Positions 17,185 through 26,359 are shown, counted from the first letter of the stretch. The stretch: 64,000 nt of DNA from Cytobacillus sp. FSL H8-0458 (GCF_038002165.1 NZ_JBBOBR010000001.1:1488001-1552000), one strand, 5' to 3'. Notes: a model not told the origin generated them from the letters alone. Translations and numbers: made by a program.

Positions 17185-18381
17185 ATGACAACCTGGAATC
17201 TAACCCAAATGCAGCGTCACCTGCTCATCTGCAACGGCGCAACCTGTATGGGAGCAGGCGCAGAAGAAGTCACACAGCAAATACGCGATGAAATTCGGAA
17301 AAACCGTTGGGACGAGCATATTCATACATCCCGGACCCGCTGTAACGGCCGCTGCAAAGACAAATGCGTCGTCATTGATTACCCAAAAGGAACCTGGTAT
17401 TCAGTCCAGCAGGAAGAAACAGCCCGCAGCATCGTTCATGAAGCAGTGAAAGAAGAGTCAATCATCTATTCAATGGAACACGGGGAACGCAAACGCAATG
17501 AAAACCGCATTAAAGGAATTGATAAATACAAAAAAGGAAAAGGGCCAATGAAAAAAGCTGTCTTATTTGTCGGCCATGGAAGCAGGATGGAGGCAGGGAA
17601 TAACGAAGTCCGCCGATTCATCGATCAAATGAGAAACGACATTGACCCAGCTCTTCTGGTAGAAACCTGCTTCTTAGAATTTGCATCCCCCAATATTGAA
17701 GATGGCATTCAGCTTTGTGCTGAAAAAGGGGCAGATGAAATCCATGTCATTCCCATCATCTTATTACATGCCGGACACTCCAAGCTGCACATACCGGCAG
17801 AAATTGAACATGCCAAAGAGCACTTCCCTGATATTCAATTTACCTATGGCCAGACCATAGGGGTTCATGAGGAAGTTCTTGAAATATTAAAAACAAGACT
17901 TGCTGAAACCGGCTTTGATGTAAATCAAACACATGAAGATACAGCCATTTTATTAATCGGACGAGGCGGCAGCGATCCCTATGCCAATGCAGATTTTTAT
18001 AAGATAAGCAGATTGCTGTGGGAAAAGTTAAATGTATCATCCGTTGAATGTGCCTTCATGGGGGTCACAGCGCCAACCGTCAAGGATGGTATGAACCGCT
18101 GCATTAAACTGGGTGCCAAACGAATCATCATGCTGCCCTATTTCTTATTTACCGGCATTTTAATGGAAAGAATGAACAAAATGGCCGAACAGTTTAAAGA
18201 AAGCTATACTCATATATCCATAGATATTGCAGAATACTTCGGCTACCATCCAAAGCTGAGAACCGTCCTGCTAGAGCGAATGAACCAGGCCCTCGATGGC
18301 ACTTCAACAGGAATGCAGGACCTGGAAAATTTCCGTAAGTATGCGGAAGAACATGGCTATGAACATCATCACCATCATTAA
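17185..18381 (+). CDS. cbiX: Fused [2Fe-2S] thioredoxin-like ferredoxin and sirohydrochlorin cobaltochelatase CbiX
   Basis: 398 residues. Residues 1-~100 look like a thioredoxin-fold [2Fe-2S] ferredoxin: LICNGATCMG and RTRCNGRCKDKC supply the cysteines. A basic linker (KYKKGKGP) leads to a two-lobed CbiX: AVLFVGHGSR with its active-site His, IPIILLHAGHSK, LIGRGGSDPYAN, and PYFLFTGILMERM. CbiX inserts Co2+ into sirohydrochlorin. The C-terminus ends in EHHHHH, a likely metal-holding tail. In P. megaterium the ferredoxin-like CbiW and CbiX are, as I recall, separate genes. ATG 17185 follows GAGGGAGGA; an internal ATG at 17548 could also start a free CbiX. Confidence 0.9.
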   Translation: MTTWNLTQMQRHLLICNGATCMGAGAEEVTQQIRDEIRKNRWDEHIHTSRTRCNGRCKDKCVVIDYPKGTWYSVQQEETARSIVHEAVKEESIIYSMEHGERKRNENRIKGIDKYKKGKGPMKKAVLFVGHGSRMEAGNNEVRRFIDQMRNDIDPALLVETCFLEFASPNIEDGIQLCAEKGADEIHVIPIILLHAGHSKLHIPAEIEHAKEHFPDIQFTYGQTIGVHEEVLEILKTRLAETGFDVNQTHEDTAILLIGRGGSDPYANADFYKISRLLWEKLNVSSVECAFMGVTAPTVKDGMNRCIKLGAKRIIMLPYFLFTGILMERMNKMAEQFKESYTHISIDIAEYFGYHPKLRTVLLERMNQALDGTSTGMQDLENFRKYAEEHGYEHHHHH

Positions 18382-18411
18382 AATGAATAATTCCTATATG
18401 ATTATTATTCC

Positions 18412-18436
18412 GGCTGCCAATTGGCAGCCTTTTTTG
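18412..18436 (+). terminator. Intrinsic terminator after cbiX
   Basis: GGCTGCCAATTGGCAGCC is a perfect palindromic stem followed by six T. It closes the cobalamin region. Confidence 0.92.
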
Positions 18437-18527
18437 ATAAGAAGTGTTTAGGTGCAATGCTCTAGGAATAAATACATTCAAAGTGGGTGAATTTAGTAAT
18501 ATCTGTAATAGGAAAGGCTGATCATAT

Positions 18528-19004
18528 ATGGAGAAAAAATTATTAAACCTGCTTCTCGGATTGTGCATTTTTTCTGTTCCATTTTTGTTTAAAGGGAAAA
18601 AAATGAGGGAGACTTTAGTTGTTTTTTTCTCGAAAGGCGTTCTGGCTACACTGATTGATGCCTATGTTGTTGGAACGAAAAGAGTAGAATATCCGGTCCG
18701 CCCCTTTTCGAGGATTTTTAAAACCAACCTGATTTATGATATTTTGTTTTTCCCGCTTTTAAGTGTGATTTGGGTTAAGATTTCTTACAATGACAATCTA
18801 AGAGATATCTTTCTCAAAAGCTTGATATTCAGTGTCCCAATGAGCATCGCTCAATGGTATTTTGAGAAAAACACAAGACTGTTCAAGTGGAGGAAATGGT
18901 CCATTTTCCACACTTTTGGGAGTGTGAATTTCACTTTATTCACGATAAGAGGGTTTGTTGGGTTTATTAAAAAATTGGATCAAATTAGGGGCAATGAAGC
19001 ATAG
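18528..19004 (+). CDS. CBO0543-like small membrane protein
   Basis: 158 residues with about four hydrophobic segments and a basic C-terminus. KRVEYPVRPF after a membrane segment and the pattern of Trp-rich loops (FKWRKWSIFH) resemble the CBO0543 family of uncharacterised Firmicutes membrane proteins. ATG 18528 follows GGAAAGG. It stands alone between two terminators. Another probable family member lies at 28025-28600, on the other side of the carotenoid cluster. Function unknown. Confidence 0.7.
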   Translation: MEKKLLNLLLGLCIFSVPFLFKGKKMRETLVVFFSKGVLATLIDAYVVGTKRVEYPVRPFSRIFKTNLIYDILFFPLLSVIWVKISYNDNLRDIFLKSLIFSVPMSIAQWYFEKNTRLFKWRKWSIFHTFGSVNFTLFTIRGFVGFIKKLDQIRGNEA

Positions 19005-19092
19005 CATAGCTCTTTCTAATTTGCATCTGTCATGGTAGGGAACCTCATCACGATGATTTTTGGATTAAAATAAAATGGTGTATATTCAGTCT

Positions 19093-19119
19093 AAAACCGC
19101 TCTGCGAAGCGGTTTTTTT
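19093..19119 (+). terminator. Intrinsic terminator
   Basis: AACCGCT-CTGCGA-AGCGGTT followed by seven T; separates the small membrane gene from the carotenoid promoter. Confidence 0.88.
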
Positions 19120-19168
19120 ATTTTTCCGCTAAAGGAGCACATTCAATCAAGTAAAAGTGTAGCAATGA

Positions 19169-19222
19169 GTATATAAAGATTGTATAATAATTGTACATTA
19201 TTTGTATAAAGATATTATACAA
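19169..19222 (+). promoter_or_regulatory. Promoter/operator of the crt operon with tandem 11-bp repeats (candidate CarH/LitR site)
   Basis: Three direct repeats in exact 11-base register begin TTGTATAA (19180), TTGTACAT (19191) and TTGTATAA (19202); a weaker copy GTATATAA lies one period upstream at 19169. All fit nTnTAyAn, close to the nTnTACAn half-site reported for tandem CarH operators. A TTGTAC/TTATAC pair (19191, 19215) spaced about 18 could be the -35/-10 elements, so a bound repressor would block RNA polymerase. A matching array lies at 27105-27137. The regulator gene itself is not in the window. Confidence 0.6.
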
Positions 19223-19230
19223 GGAGGCTC

Positions 19231-20763
19231 ATGAAGTTGCCGAAAAAAATGATCGTGATCGGAGCGGGGCCTGGAGGACTGGCTGCAGGTATGATGCTGG
19301 CCAGCAATGGTTTTGAAGTGGAGGTCTATGAGAAGCAGACTTATATAGGAGGACGCAATTCACAGATCCGGCTGGGAGAATACAAGTTTGATATGGGGCC
19401 AACCTTTTTGAGCATGCTCCATATAGCAGAGGAGCTCTTCCAGGCATCAGGCAGAAACATGCATGACTATATACAGGCTGTTGAACTTGATCCCATGTAT
19501 GAGCTTATATTTGAAAATAAAAAACTTCTGATGACACGTGATGCGAAAAAAATGAAGGCACAAATTGAAGAGCACTATCCTGGGAATGGTGAAGGCTACG
19601 AACGATTTATGAGAGAAACGGCCAAAAAGATGGAAGCTTTAACACCGATTCTTCAATCCAGGATGGACCGTTTCAGGCACCTGTTTCAGCCGAAAGTTAT
19701 CAGAGCGCTGCCCCAGCTTGAAGTGACCAGCACTCTCTATGATGTGCTTTCACGCTATTTTACAGAAGAAGAACTGAAGCTTGCATTCACATTCCAGTCC
19801 AAGTACCTCGGGATGTCACCGTGGGAATGTCCGGGCGCCTTTTCGATTCTTTCCTATATGGAACACGCATACGGAGTATTCCATCCCATTGGAGGAGTGA
19901 ATCAGTTATCAGAGGCAATGGCAAAGGTAATCAAAGAATACGGCGGAGGCATTCATACAGGCTGCGGAGTGAAAAGGCTCTGGTTAGAAGGAAAAGCCGT
20001 TAAAGGCGTTCTTTTGGAAAATGGAGAGCGCAAGGAAGCCGATGAGGTCATCATTAATGGAGATTTTGCCCACGTCATGACTAATTTAGTTGAGAAAGGA
20101 ACGCTGAAAAAATACTCCCAGGCAAAGCTTGAGCGAAAGAAATATTCCTGTTCTACGTTTATGATCTATCTCGGAGTAAACAAACAGTTTGATCTGCCTC
20201 ATCATACAATCGTGTTTGCAAAAGATTATAAGAAAAATGTTGAAGAAATAACAAAGACACAACTGATTTCAGATGATCCTTCCATTTATATCCAGAATGC
20301 AAGTGTTACAGATCCTACACTTGCACCTGAAGGCAAATCAGCATTGTATATCCTCGCGCCGGTGCCCAATAACTTTAGTGCCATCAACTGGGAGAAGGAA
20401 AAGAAGCGCGTGAGAAAGCTTATTTTGAAAACACTGGAAGAAAAAACAGGGTTTAAGAATCTCGAGGACTATATTGAGGAAGAAAGAATCATCACCCCTG
20501 CGCAATGGGAGAAAGATATTTTGGTTTATAAAGGCGCAACCTTCAACCTGGGCCATCAGCTTTCCCAAATGGTTGTTTTCAGGCCGCATAACCAATTCGA
20601 AGAGCTGGATAACTGCTGGCTTGTCGGCGGGGGAACCCATCCGGGAAGCGGGCTGCCGACGATTCTGGAATCAGCGAGGATTACGGTAAATGGCATTCTC
20701 GGGCAGAACGGGCAGCAAACGGTAAGTGTTGCTCCACTGCCGGCTGTGGAGGGTTTCCTATGA
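19231..20763 (+). CDS. crtN: Phytoene/diapophytoene desaturase family protein 1 (CrtN-like)
   Basis: 510 residues. The FAD-binding start MIVIGAGPGGLAAGMMLASNG with EVYEKQTYIGGR and the C-terminal VGGGTHPGSGLPTILESAR are standard for the CrtI/CrtN family, which dehydrogenates or oxidises carotenes at the membrane. With CrtM next door the substrate is probably a C30 carotenoid. ATG 19231 is only 3 bases from AAGGAGG, while an in-frame TTG at 19237 is 9 bases away, so the true start may be the TTG. The stop overlaps the next gene (ATGA). First gene of the operon behind the tandem-repeat operator. Confidence 0.88.
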   Translation: MKLPKKMIVIGAGPGGLAAGMMLASNGFEVEVYEKQTYIGGRNSQIRLGEYKFDMGPTFLSMLHIAEELFQASGRNMHDYIQAVELDPMYELIFENKKLLMTRDAKKMKAQIEEHYPGNGEGYERFMRETAKKMEALTPILQSRMDRFRHLFQPKVIRALPQLEVTSTLYDVLSRYFTEEELKLAFTFQSKYLGMSPWECPGAFSILSYMEHAYGVFHPIGGVNQLSEAMAKVIKEYGGGIHTGCGVKRLWLEGKAVKGVLLENGERKEADEVIINGDFAHVMTNLVEKGTLKKYSQAKLERKKYSCSTFMIYLGVNKQFDLPHHTIVFAKDYKKNVEEITKTQLISDDPSIYIQNASVTDPTLAPEGKSALYILAPVPNNFSAINWEKEKKRVRKLILKTLEEKTGFKNLEDYIEEERIITPAQWEKDILVYKGATFNLGHQLSQMVVFRPHNQFEELDNCWLVGGGTHPGSGLPTILESARITVNGILGQNGQQTVSVAPLPAVEGFL

Positions 20764-22220
20764 AAGCAGCCATAATTGGTGGAGGCATTGGCGGCATGAT
20801 GGGTGCCCTGTTTCTCTCCAGGCAGGGTATAGATGTCACGATTTATGAAAAAGAGAACCGTCTTGGCGGAAGACTTTCATTTATTGAAAGAGGAGGGTTC
20901 AGAATAGATGAGGGTCCGACCATCGTGCTTCTGCCGGAAATGCTGCAGCAGATGCTTGATGAAGCGGGAATCAGCAGGCATGATTACGAGCTGACCGCAT
21001 GTGATCCTCTTTATTCCATACACTATCGAGATGGTTTAACTTATACGAAGTATCCTGATTTAAATAGGCAAATGGAAGAAATTCAACGTGTGTTTCCCAA
21101 TGAAGCAGAGGGTTTTAAACGTTTCATGAAGGAAGGGAAGATGCGCTTTGAGATCGGGAAACAGGCTTTTCTGGAACAGGAATTCTCCAATCCCAGAGAG
21201 TTTTGGACCCGCAATAACTTAAGGAAACTATTAAAACTGAAACCTTATCAATCTGTTCAAAAGCTGATGTCAGCCTATTTTCGGGATGAAAGGCTGCAAG
21301 CCGCTTATTCGCTGCAGACCCTTTATATCGGAGGAGATCCTTTTCATGCGCCGGCCATGTATTCACTGGTCCCTTTCAGTGAACATGAGCATGGTGTGTT
21401 CTACTTAAAAGGCGGGTATGCGAGTCTGGTTAAGGTCCTGGAACGGGAGCTTGAACGGAGAGGGATTAGCATTCAATTAAACTCTAACGTTGCGAAAATC
21501 ATAAAAACAGGGCAGAGGGTGACAGGGGTGGAAACAGCAGAGGGTGAACAGCACTATGATGCGGTTATTTTTAATGGGGATTTTCCGCACTTAACCAGTA
21601 TCCTGGACCAGCCAGTCAAGCGTTCCTTTGTTCCTTCATCGGGCTGTGTCCTGCTTTATTTTGGGCTGAATCGTGTATACAAAGAGGCGAATGTCCACCA
21701 ATTCCTGATGGGCGGAAATTTCGCAGGCAACATGAAGGATGTTTTTGAACGAAAGCAGGTGCCGGAAGACCCTGCCATATATGCGTTCCATCCTTCGGTC
21801 ATAGATGACAGCCTGGCACCTGCGGGGAAAGGTGTTCTATACACGTTAATTCCTGTTCCTTCTGATACATCGATAGACTGGAAAAACCAAAGGGACTGGA
21901 TAGACCAATTAATCACCAGATTGGAACAGGATGCTTTCCCTGGGCTAAGAGAAACGATTGAATGGATGGAAATCAGGTCACCGGGGGATGCCGAAACGTT
22001 CGGTTTATTTAAGGGAGGCAGCTTTGGCATTGCCCCTTCCTTATTCCAGTCAGGTGTTTTTCGTCCACAGGTAAAGCCATATCCTCTCGAAAACCTGTAT
22101 GCGGTCGGCGCTTCGATTCATCCCGGAGGCGGCATTCCGATCGTAATGCAGGGAGCCAGGCTGATGGCAGAACAGCTGCTTCAAGACCGATCCGGAAAAG
22201 GAGTGAATGTCCATGCTTAG
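20760..22220 (+). CDS. crtN: Phytoene/diapophytoene desaturase family protein 2 (CrtN-like)
   Basis: 486 residues, with the FAD-binding N-terminus AAIIGGGIGGMMGALFLSRQG and TIYEKENRLGGRL, and the C-terminal YAVGASIHPGGGIPIVMQGAR. It is a paralogue of the preceding gene, sharing its whole length pattern. Bacillus C30 pathways use several such enzymes for successive desaturation and terminal oxidation; which step this one performs cannot be read from sequence. ATG 20760 follows GGAGGG and overlaps the previous stop; the 3' end overlaps crtM. Confidence 0.86.
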   Translation: MKAAIIGGGIGGMMGALFLSRQGIDVTIYEKENRLGGRLSFIERGGFRIDEGPTIVLLPEMLQQMLDEAGISRHDYELTACDPLYSIHYRDGLTYTKYPDLNRQMEEIQRVFPNEAEGFKRFMKEGKMRFEIGKQAFLEQEFSNPREFWTRNNLRKLLKLKPYQSVQKLMSAYFRDERLQAAYSLQTLYIGGDPFHAPAMYSLVPFSEHEHGVFYLKGGYASLVKVLERELERRGISIQLNSNVAKIIKTGQRVTGVETAEGEQHYDAVIFNGDFPHLTSILDQPVKRSFVPSSGCVLLYFGLNRVYKEANVHQFLMGGNFAGNMKDVFERKQVPEDPAIYAFHPSVIDDSLAPAGKGVLYTLIPVPSDTSIDWKNQRDWIDQLITRLEQDAFPGLRETIEWMEIRSPGDAETFGLFKGGSFGIAPSLFQSGVFRPQVKPYPLENLYAVGASIHPGGGIPIVMQGARLMAEQLLQDRSGKGVNVHA

Positions 22221-23049
22221 TGTAGAAGAGGCGTACAATCATTGTGAAAAGATCATTGCCCATCATTCCAAGACCTTTTACAAAGCATTCTCGATGCTTG
22301 AGAAGGAAGATTTTAAAGCCGTTTGGGCTATTTATGCTTTTTGCCGAAGGGCTGATGATATTGTGGATGAAGGTGACAATCCTGAAGCAGAGCTAACCGT
22401 ATTTAAGCAGGAATTTGAACTGTTCTTAAGAGGGGAATATAATCCGGAAAATCCGATCTGGACGGCATTAAACGACGTTTTCAGCCGCTATCAGATGGAT
22501 GAAATGGCGTTCCGTGATCTACTGAAAGGGCAGGAAATGGATCTTTCGATTAATCGGTATGAATCGCTTCATGAACTTCTGGAGTATTGCTACCGGGTTG
22601 CGAGCACAGTGGGATTAATGCTCCTGCCGATCCTTGCTCCGAAAAAAATTAATGTTCTCAGGGAAGGTGCCATCGCTCTGGGGCTTGGGATGCAATTGAC
22701 GAATATACTAAGGGATATTGGTGAAGATCTTGAGAGAAATCGCATTTATCTTCCGGGGGACATCATGAAGAGAAATGGATTAACTGAGGGGATGCTTCTT
22801 ACAGGAGACAGTACATCCGATGCATTCAGGAATACATGGGAGCAGCTCGCAGACTACGCGGAGGAATTCTATCAAAAAACCTTCCAGACGATCGATGAAT
22901 ACCCGAATCATTCCAGATTTGCCGTTAAAGGAGCAGCTTTCCTATACCGTGAAATATTGCCCACGATCCGGGCAAAACAATACAAGGTATTCCACGAAAA
23001 GCATTTTGTAAAAGAGGAAGCCAAGAAGGCGATTCTGACCAGTATTTAA
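22213..23049 (+). CDS. crtM: Dehydrosqualene/phytoene synthase (CrtM type)
   Basis: 278 residues from ATG 22213, 9 bases after AAGGAG; ATG 22207 is in frame but too close. The two Asp-rich motifs that bind the prenyl diphosphates are present: DDIVD at residues 48-52 and DIGED at 168-172, with CRRADD and QLTNILRDIGEDLERNRIYLP around them. It condenses two farnesyl diphosphates (C30 route, as in CrtM) or geranylgeranyl diphosphates. The desaturase types nearby favour C30. It ends the plus-strand crt operon at a bidirectional terminator. Confidence 0.9.
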   Translation: MLSVEEAYNHCEKIIAHHSKTFYKAFSMLEKEDFKAVWAIYAFCRRADDIVDEGDNPEAELTVFKQEFELFLRGEYNPENPIWTALNDVFSRYQMDEMAFRDLLKGQEMDLSINRYESLHELLEYCYRVASTVGLMLLPILAPKKINVLREGAIALGLGMQLTNILRDIGEDLERNRIYLPGDIMKRNGLTEGMLLTGDSTSDAFRNTWEQLADYAEEFYQKTFQTIDEYPNHSRFAVKGAAFLYREILPTIRAKQYKVFHEKHFVKEEAKKAILTSI

Positions 23050-23055
23050 CAATAT

Positions 23056-23104
23056 AAAAAAGGGCAAGAGGAGCGAATGATGTGCTTCTCTTGCCCTTTT
23101 TTAT
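23056..23104. terminator. Bidirectional terminator between the convergent crt operons
   Basis: AAAAAAGGGCAAGAGGAGC pairs with TGCTTCTCTTGCCCTTTTTT; A-run on one side and T-run on the other serve both strands. Confidence 0.92.
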
Positions 23105-23107
23105 ATG

Positions 23108-24580
23108 CTATCTTTCTGCCTTGATAACTAATTTGGCTGTATTCATGCCGCTTAAGGTCACGATCGGCGACCCGCCGCCGGGGTGTGTGCTGCCCCCGGC
23201 GAAATAAAGATTGGCGATATCTTTGCTTGCGTTCCGGGGACGCAGAAAAGCATCTCTTTTCCGGTTGGAGGACGGTCCGTACAGCGCCCCGCGGAAAGCG
23301 CCGAATTGGGATGCGATGTCCGCGGGAGTATAAACCTTTTCCTCTGCGATATGCGGTTTTAAAGAAAGTCCGAATGAAGCAAGCTTATGATAGATAAGCT
23401 CTTTATATTCTTCCGGATCTGCCTGCATCTTCCCGTCAGCAGGCAGTGCAGGTGCATTCGCAAGGATAAACAGATTGCTCCCTCCAGGCGACTGGGCGGG
23501 ATCTGTAAAGGAAGAGCTGCTGATATAAATGGTGGGCTCTTTGCTGTACCTTTTGTGTTTGAATAAGTCTGTGTATTCCTGCTCATAGTCATCTGAAAAG
23601 AAGACGTTATGGTGCCTGAGCTGAGTAAACTGCTTATTGACCCCTGCAAGCACGACAAAAGCGGAAGTGGAAGGCTCCATTTTCTCTGCTTTAGAATTCG
23701 TGAAGGAGGGGCGGTGACTTTCATCCACCAATTCAGGAAAAGCTCTCAGCAAATCTGCATTCAGAATGACATAATCCCCGTATATCTTCTCACCATTATC
23801 AAGTTCAATCCCAATGGCTCTTTTGTTTTTAACGCAGATTTTCTTTACAGGTGTTTCACGGTGAAGCCCGGCACCGAGTTTTCGGGCTAACGATGCATAG
23901 GCTTCGGCGATTTTCGTGTTTCCGCCCTGCACATAATAAACTCCGCCAATCATTTCAAGGTAAGCAATCATGGCAAAAGTCGCAGGGGTCTTAAAGGGAG
24001 AAGAACCGATGTACGTGGAATAGCGATTAAAAGCCTGAATCACATGTGAGCTGGAAAAATAGTTCCGGAAAAAGCTGTCCAGGCTTTGTGCCGGCCTCAC
24101 CCGCAAAAGGGCTGCCCCGATAGACGGCGATAAATAGTCCCTAAAGGAGCTGAATGTTTTCGGCAGGAAGTGTGCCTCTGATAACTTATATAATCTTGTA
24201 ATCTCTTTTAAGAAATCATCGTATTTATGCGCTGGATCGATCCGATTCAGCTGGTCTATCATATGATCTCTACTGCTTGAAAAGTCAAAGATGCTGCCAT
24301 CTGAAAAGACGTTTCTTGTATGATTCTCAAGCTTAATCATTTGGAAATAATTCTCTGCTCTTTCGCCTGTCTGCTCTATCACTTTCCGGAATACTTCCGG
24401 CATGGTGATCGTATTCGGTCCGAAATCAAATGTATAATCCCCCAATGTCACAGGCATTAATTTCCCGCCAAAATGCTTGTTTTTCTCAAACAATTCTACT
24501 TGAAATCCATTGCTGGCAAGTGTTACAGCTGCTGATAGCCCCGCCAGCCCGCCACCGATAATGATTACTTTTTTCTTCAT
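23108..24580 (-). CDS. Phytoene desaturase family protein 3 (CrtP/CrtNb-like, possible terminal oxidase)
   Basis: 490 residues. VIIIGGGLAGLSAAVTLASNG and LFEKNKHFGGKL are the FAD-binding motifs; the C-terminus has NLYFAGGSTHPGGGSPIVTL. It is more distant from the two plus-strand copies than they are from each other by eye. In Bacillus and Staphylococcus C30 pathways the third homologue (CrtP/CrtNb) oxidises the terminal methyl group so that a sugar can be attached, and here the neighbours are a glycosyltransferase and an acyltransferase. That role is inference. Start at 24580 follows AGGAAGG and overlaps the glycosyltransferase stop. Confidence 0.82.
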   Translation of the reverse strand: MKKKVIIIGGGLAGLSAAVTLASNGFQVELFEKNKHFGGKLMPVTLGDYTFDFGPNTITMPEVFRKVIEQTGERAENYFQMIKLENHTRNVFSDGSIFDFSSSRDHMIDQLNRIDPAHKYDDFLKEITRLYKLSEAHFLPKTFSSFRDYLSPSIGAALLRVRPAQSLDSFFRNYFSSSHVIQAFNRYSTYIGSSPFKTPATFAMIAYLEMIGGVYYVQGGNTKIAEAYASLARKLGAGLHRETPVKKICVKNKRAIGIELDNGEKIYGDYVILNADLLRAFPELVDESHRPSFTNSKAEKMEPSTSAFVVLAGVNKQFTQLRHHNVFFSDDYEQEYTDLFKHKRYSKEPTIYISSSSFTDPAQSPGGSNLFILANAPALPADGKMQADPEEYKELIYHKLASFGLSLKPHIAEEKVYTPADIASQFGAFRGALYGPSSNRKRDAFLRPRNASKDIANLYFAGGSTHPGGGSPIVTLSGMNTAKLVIKAER

Positions 24581-25683
24581 GTATAGTGCCTTCCTTTCCA
24601 GCTATAAGGCTTTTTCCTCAACGATCTACACATCGAGACATTCATAATTGTGATTAGTGCGGCTGCTGATAACGGCATGAAGAAAGATAGAGAAAGAAGC
24701 TGATTTGCTTTCCAGTCCACGGCCATGCGCTGCAGGACAGTCAGGAGACAGGGGAGGGCATAAACCGGCTGCAGCGTCCATAGCCCATACACCAGCAGCA
24801 GTCCGGGCAGTACATAAAAACATGCATAAAACAGGCTTAGGAGAATGACCATTGTGACAGAACGGCCAAGGCCTGCAAAAATATTTTTTACAAACCCTTC
24901 CCATACCTCGCTATTCTTTTCATACATCCGGCACGAAACGTCAGCACTTATATCGGCCAGACAGACGCTGAAGCCTGATGTTTTCATGTTTTTGGCCAGC
25001 TGAACATCCTCCACGATAGAAGATTGGACGGAATAGTGCCCGCCCATTTCCTGGTAAGCTTTTCTTTCAAAAAGCATGAATGCCCCGTTGGCAGCCGTTG
25101 CGGATGGCATCTTCCCCTTGTTTGCCATGCGGATAGGAAGGTGGAACAGGACAACAAAGTGCATCATGGGAATCAGCAGCTTGCTTAAAAGAACCGGGAC
25201 ATCAAAAGAAGGGAATCCGGTTAGCAGCTTGCTGCCTTTTTTCATTAAGAGTGCAAGCCCCTTTTCAATTACTGTAGGGGATAACCGGACATCTGCATCA
25301 AGGAATAGGAAGTAATCTCCTTTTGCTTCCAGCTGGAGCTGATGACAGGCATGCACCTTGCCAGCCCAGCCTGAAGGAAGTTCTGTTCCTATTAATATCT
25401 TAAAGCGGCTGTCTCCGGCGGTGTGGTCCCTCAGCAGTGACAGTGTCCGGTCTGTCGATCCATCATCCAGGAGAATGATTTCCACATTTGGATACGTTAG
25501 GGATTTTAGACTGCTGATCAGTCTGCTTACGTTCCGCTCTTCGTTCCTTAAGGGCACCAGGATGGAAACCAGCGGCCGAGAGGATTCATTTAAATCAGGA
25601 GCAGGCAGGCCGGGCAGTCCGCTCATATTCCAGAGTGTCCACAGCATAAACAGGGTGAGACTTATGATTAAAAATATGAGCAT
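24577..25683 (-). CDS. GT2 glycosyltransferase of carotenoid modification (CrtQ-like)
   Basis: 368 residues from the ATG at 25683, behind AAGGGGGGTG; the longer frame to 25731 has no binding site. An N-terminal membrane segment precedes a GT-A domain: SILVPLRNEERNVSRLISSL, ILLDDGSTDRTL, the DXD-type FLDADVRLSP and VEDVQLAKNM. Several hydrophobic C-terminal segments follow. This matches glycosyltransferases that glucosylate carotenoid carboxylates at the membrane (CrtQ in Staphylococcus). It overlaps the third desaturase by four bases. Confidence 0.85.
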   Translation of the reverse strand: MLIFLIISLTLFMLWTLWNMSGLPGLPAPDLNESSRPLVSILVPLRNEERNVSRLISSLKSLTYPNVEIILLDDGSTDRTLSLLRDHTAGDSRFKILIGTELPSGWAGKVHACHQLQLEAKGDYFLFLDADVRLSPTVIEKGLALLMKKGSKLLTGFPSFDVPVLLSKLLIPMMHFVVLFHLPIRMANKGKMPSATAANGAFMLFERKAYQEMGGHYSVQSSIVEDVQLAKNMKTSGFSVCLADISADVSCRMYEKNSEVWEGFVKNIFAGLGRSVTMVILLSLFYACFYVLPGLLLVYGLWTLQPVYALPCLLTVLQRMAVDWKANQLLSLSFFMPLSAAALITIMNVSMCRSLRKKPYSWKGRHYT

Positions 25684-25696
25684 TCTTTCACCCCCC

Positions 25697-26359
25697 TTAA
25701 AGTAAGTTAATGAAAATCTTCTTATTTTCACTGATCACTTCGGATTTCAAACCATCCAGAAGGTTCGTGCATGTCTCTTCCAGAGATGCTGTTTTTTCAC
25801 GCCTGGAGCTTCCCGGCAGGCCTGTGCTATACAATGGGCTGCCTGCGTTTATCCATACTTCAGGCTTTCGTTTATGTGAAAAAGAATAATAGAAAGCGAC
25901 AGGGATAAAGGGGATCTCTGGAAGCTTCTCCTGCAGATATAAAGGTCCCTGCTGAAAATGCAGCGGCCGTTTTTCCAGGTGGAATTCATCGCCCTGTGGA
26001 AAAATCCATATACTGCTCCCGTTTTTCAGCAGCTTCTCAGCAAACTTCATTGTTTTTATGGTTTCTTTTGGGCTTGAGCTGTTGATTGAGAAGGCTCCAA
26101 GTTTTTTGAAATATGGGAACTGCTTCAGCCCTTGTTCATGCATCATGATATACAAATCCTGCTGTATTACGGTCTTTGTCAGATGATAGTAGATGAGCCC
26201 ATCCCACCAGGATGAGTGGTTGCAGACAAAAATGGAAGGGGAGGCTGGCTGGACCCCGGTGTTCTGCCAATACACTTTGTCAAAGGAAAAGGACATCAGC
26301 CTCTTATGGAAAATGGAAAACAGTTTATCAAATATAACGTCTTTTTTTGCTTCAATCAT
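25697..26359 (-). CDS. PlsC-family acyltransferase, candidate carotenoid-glycoside acyltransferase
   Basis: 220 residues from the ATG at 26359, which sits behind AAGGAAACAGGC; the ORF extends to 26572 but that part overlaps the upstream gene in another frame. The catalytic HX4D motif is His48-Asp53 in VCNHSSWWDG, and IFPQGDE is the second, substrate-binding PlsC motif. Family members acylate glycerol phosphates or other hydroxyls; in this cluster esterification of the carotenoid sugar is the natural guess, in place of the unrelated CrtO of Staphylococcus. Confidence 0.82.
   Translation of the reverse strand: MIEAKKDVIFDKLFSIFHKRLMSFSFDKVYWQNTGVQPASPSIFVCNHSSWWDGLIYYHLTKTVIQQDLYIMMHEQGLKQFPYFKKLGAFSINSSSPKETIKTMKFAEKLLKNGSSIWIFPQGDEFHLEKRPLHFQQGPLYLQEKLPEIPFIPVAFYYSFSHKRKPEVWINAGSPLYSTGLPGSSRREKTASLEETCTNLLDGLKSEVISENKKIFINLL

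Noticed and set aside
18358..18381. C-terminal His run of cbiX as a cloning tag
   Set aside because: CbiX proteins commonly carry natural histidine-rich stretches, and flanking DNA is native with a normal terminator.
19169..19222. Tandem 11-bp repeats as a CRISPR-like or simple repeat array
   Set aside because: Units are too short and contiguous, with no spacers, and sit in a promoter; an operator explains them better.
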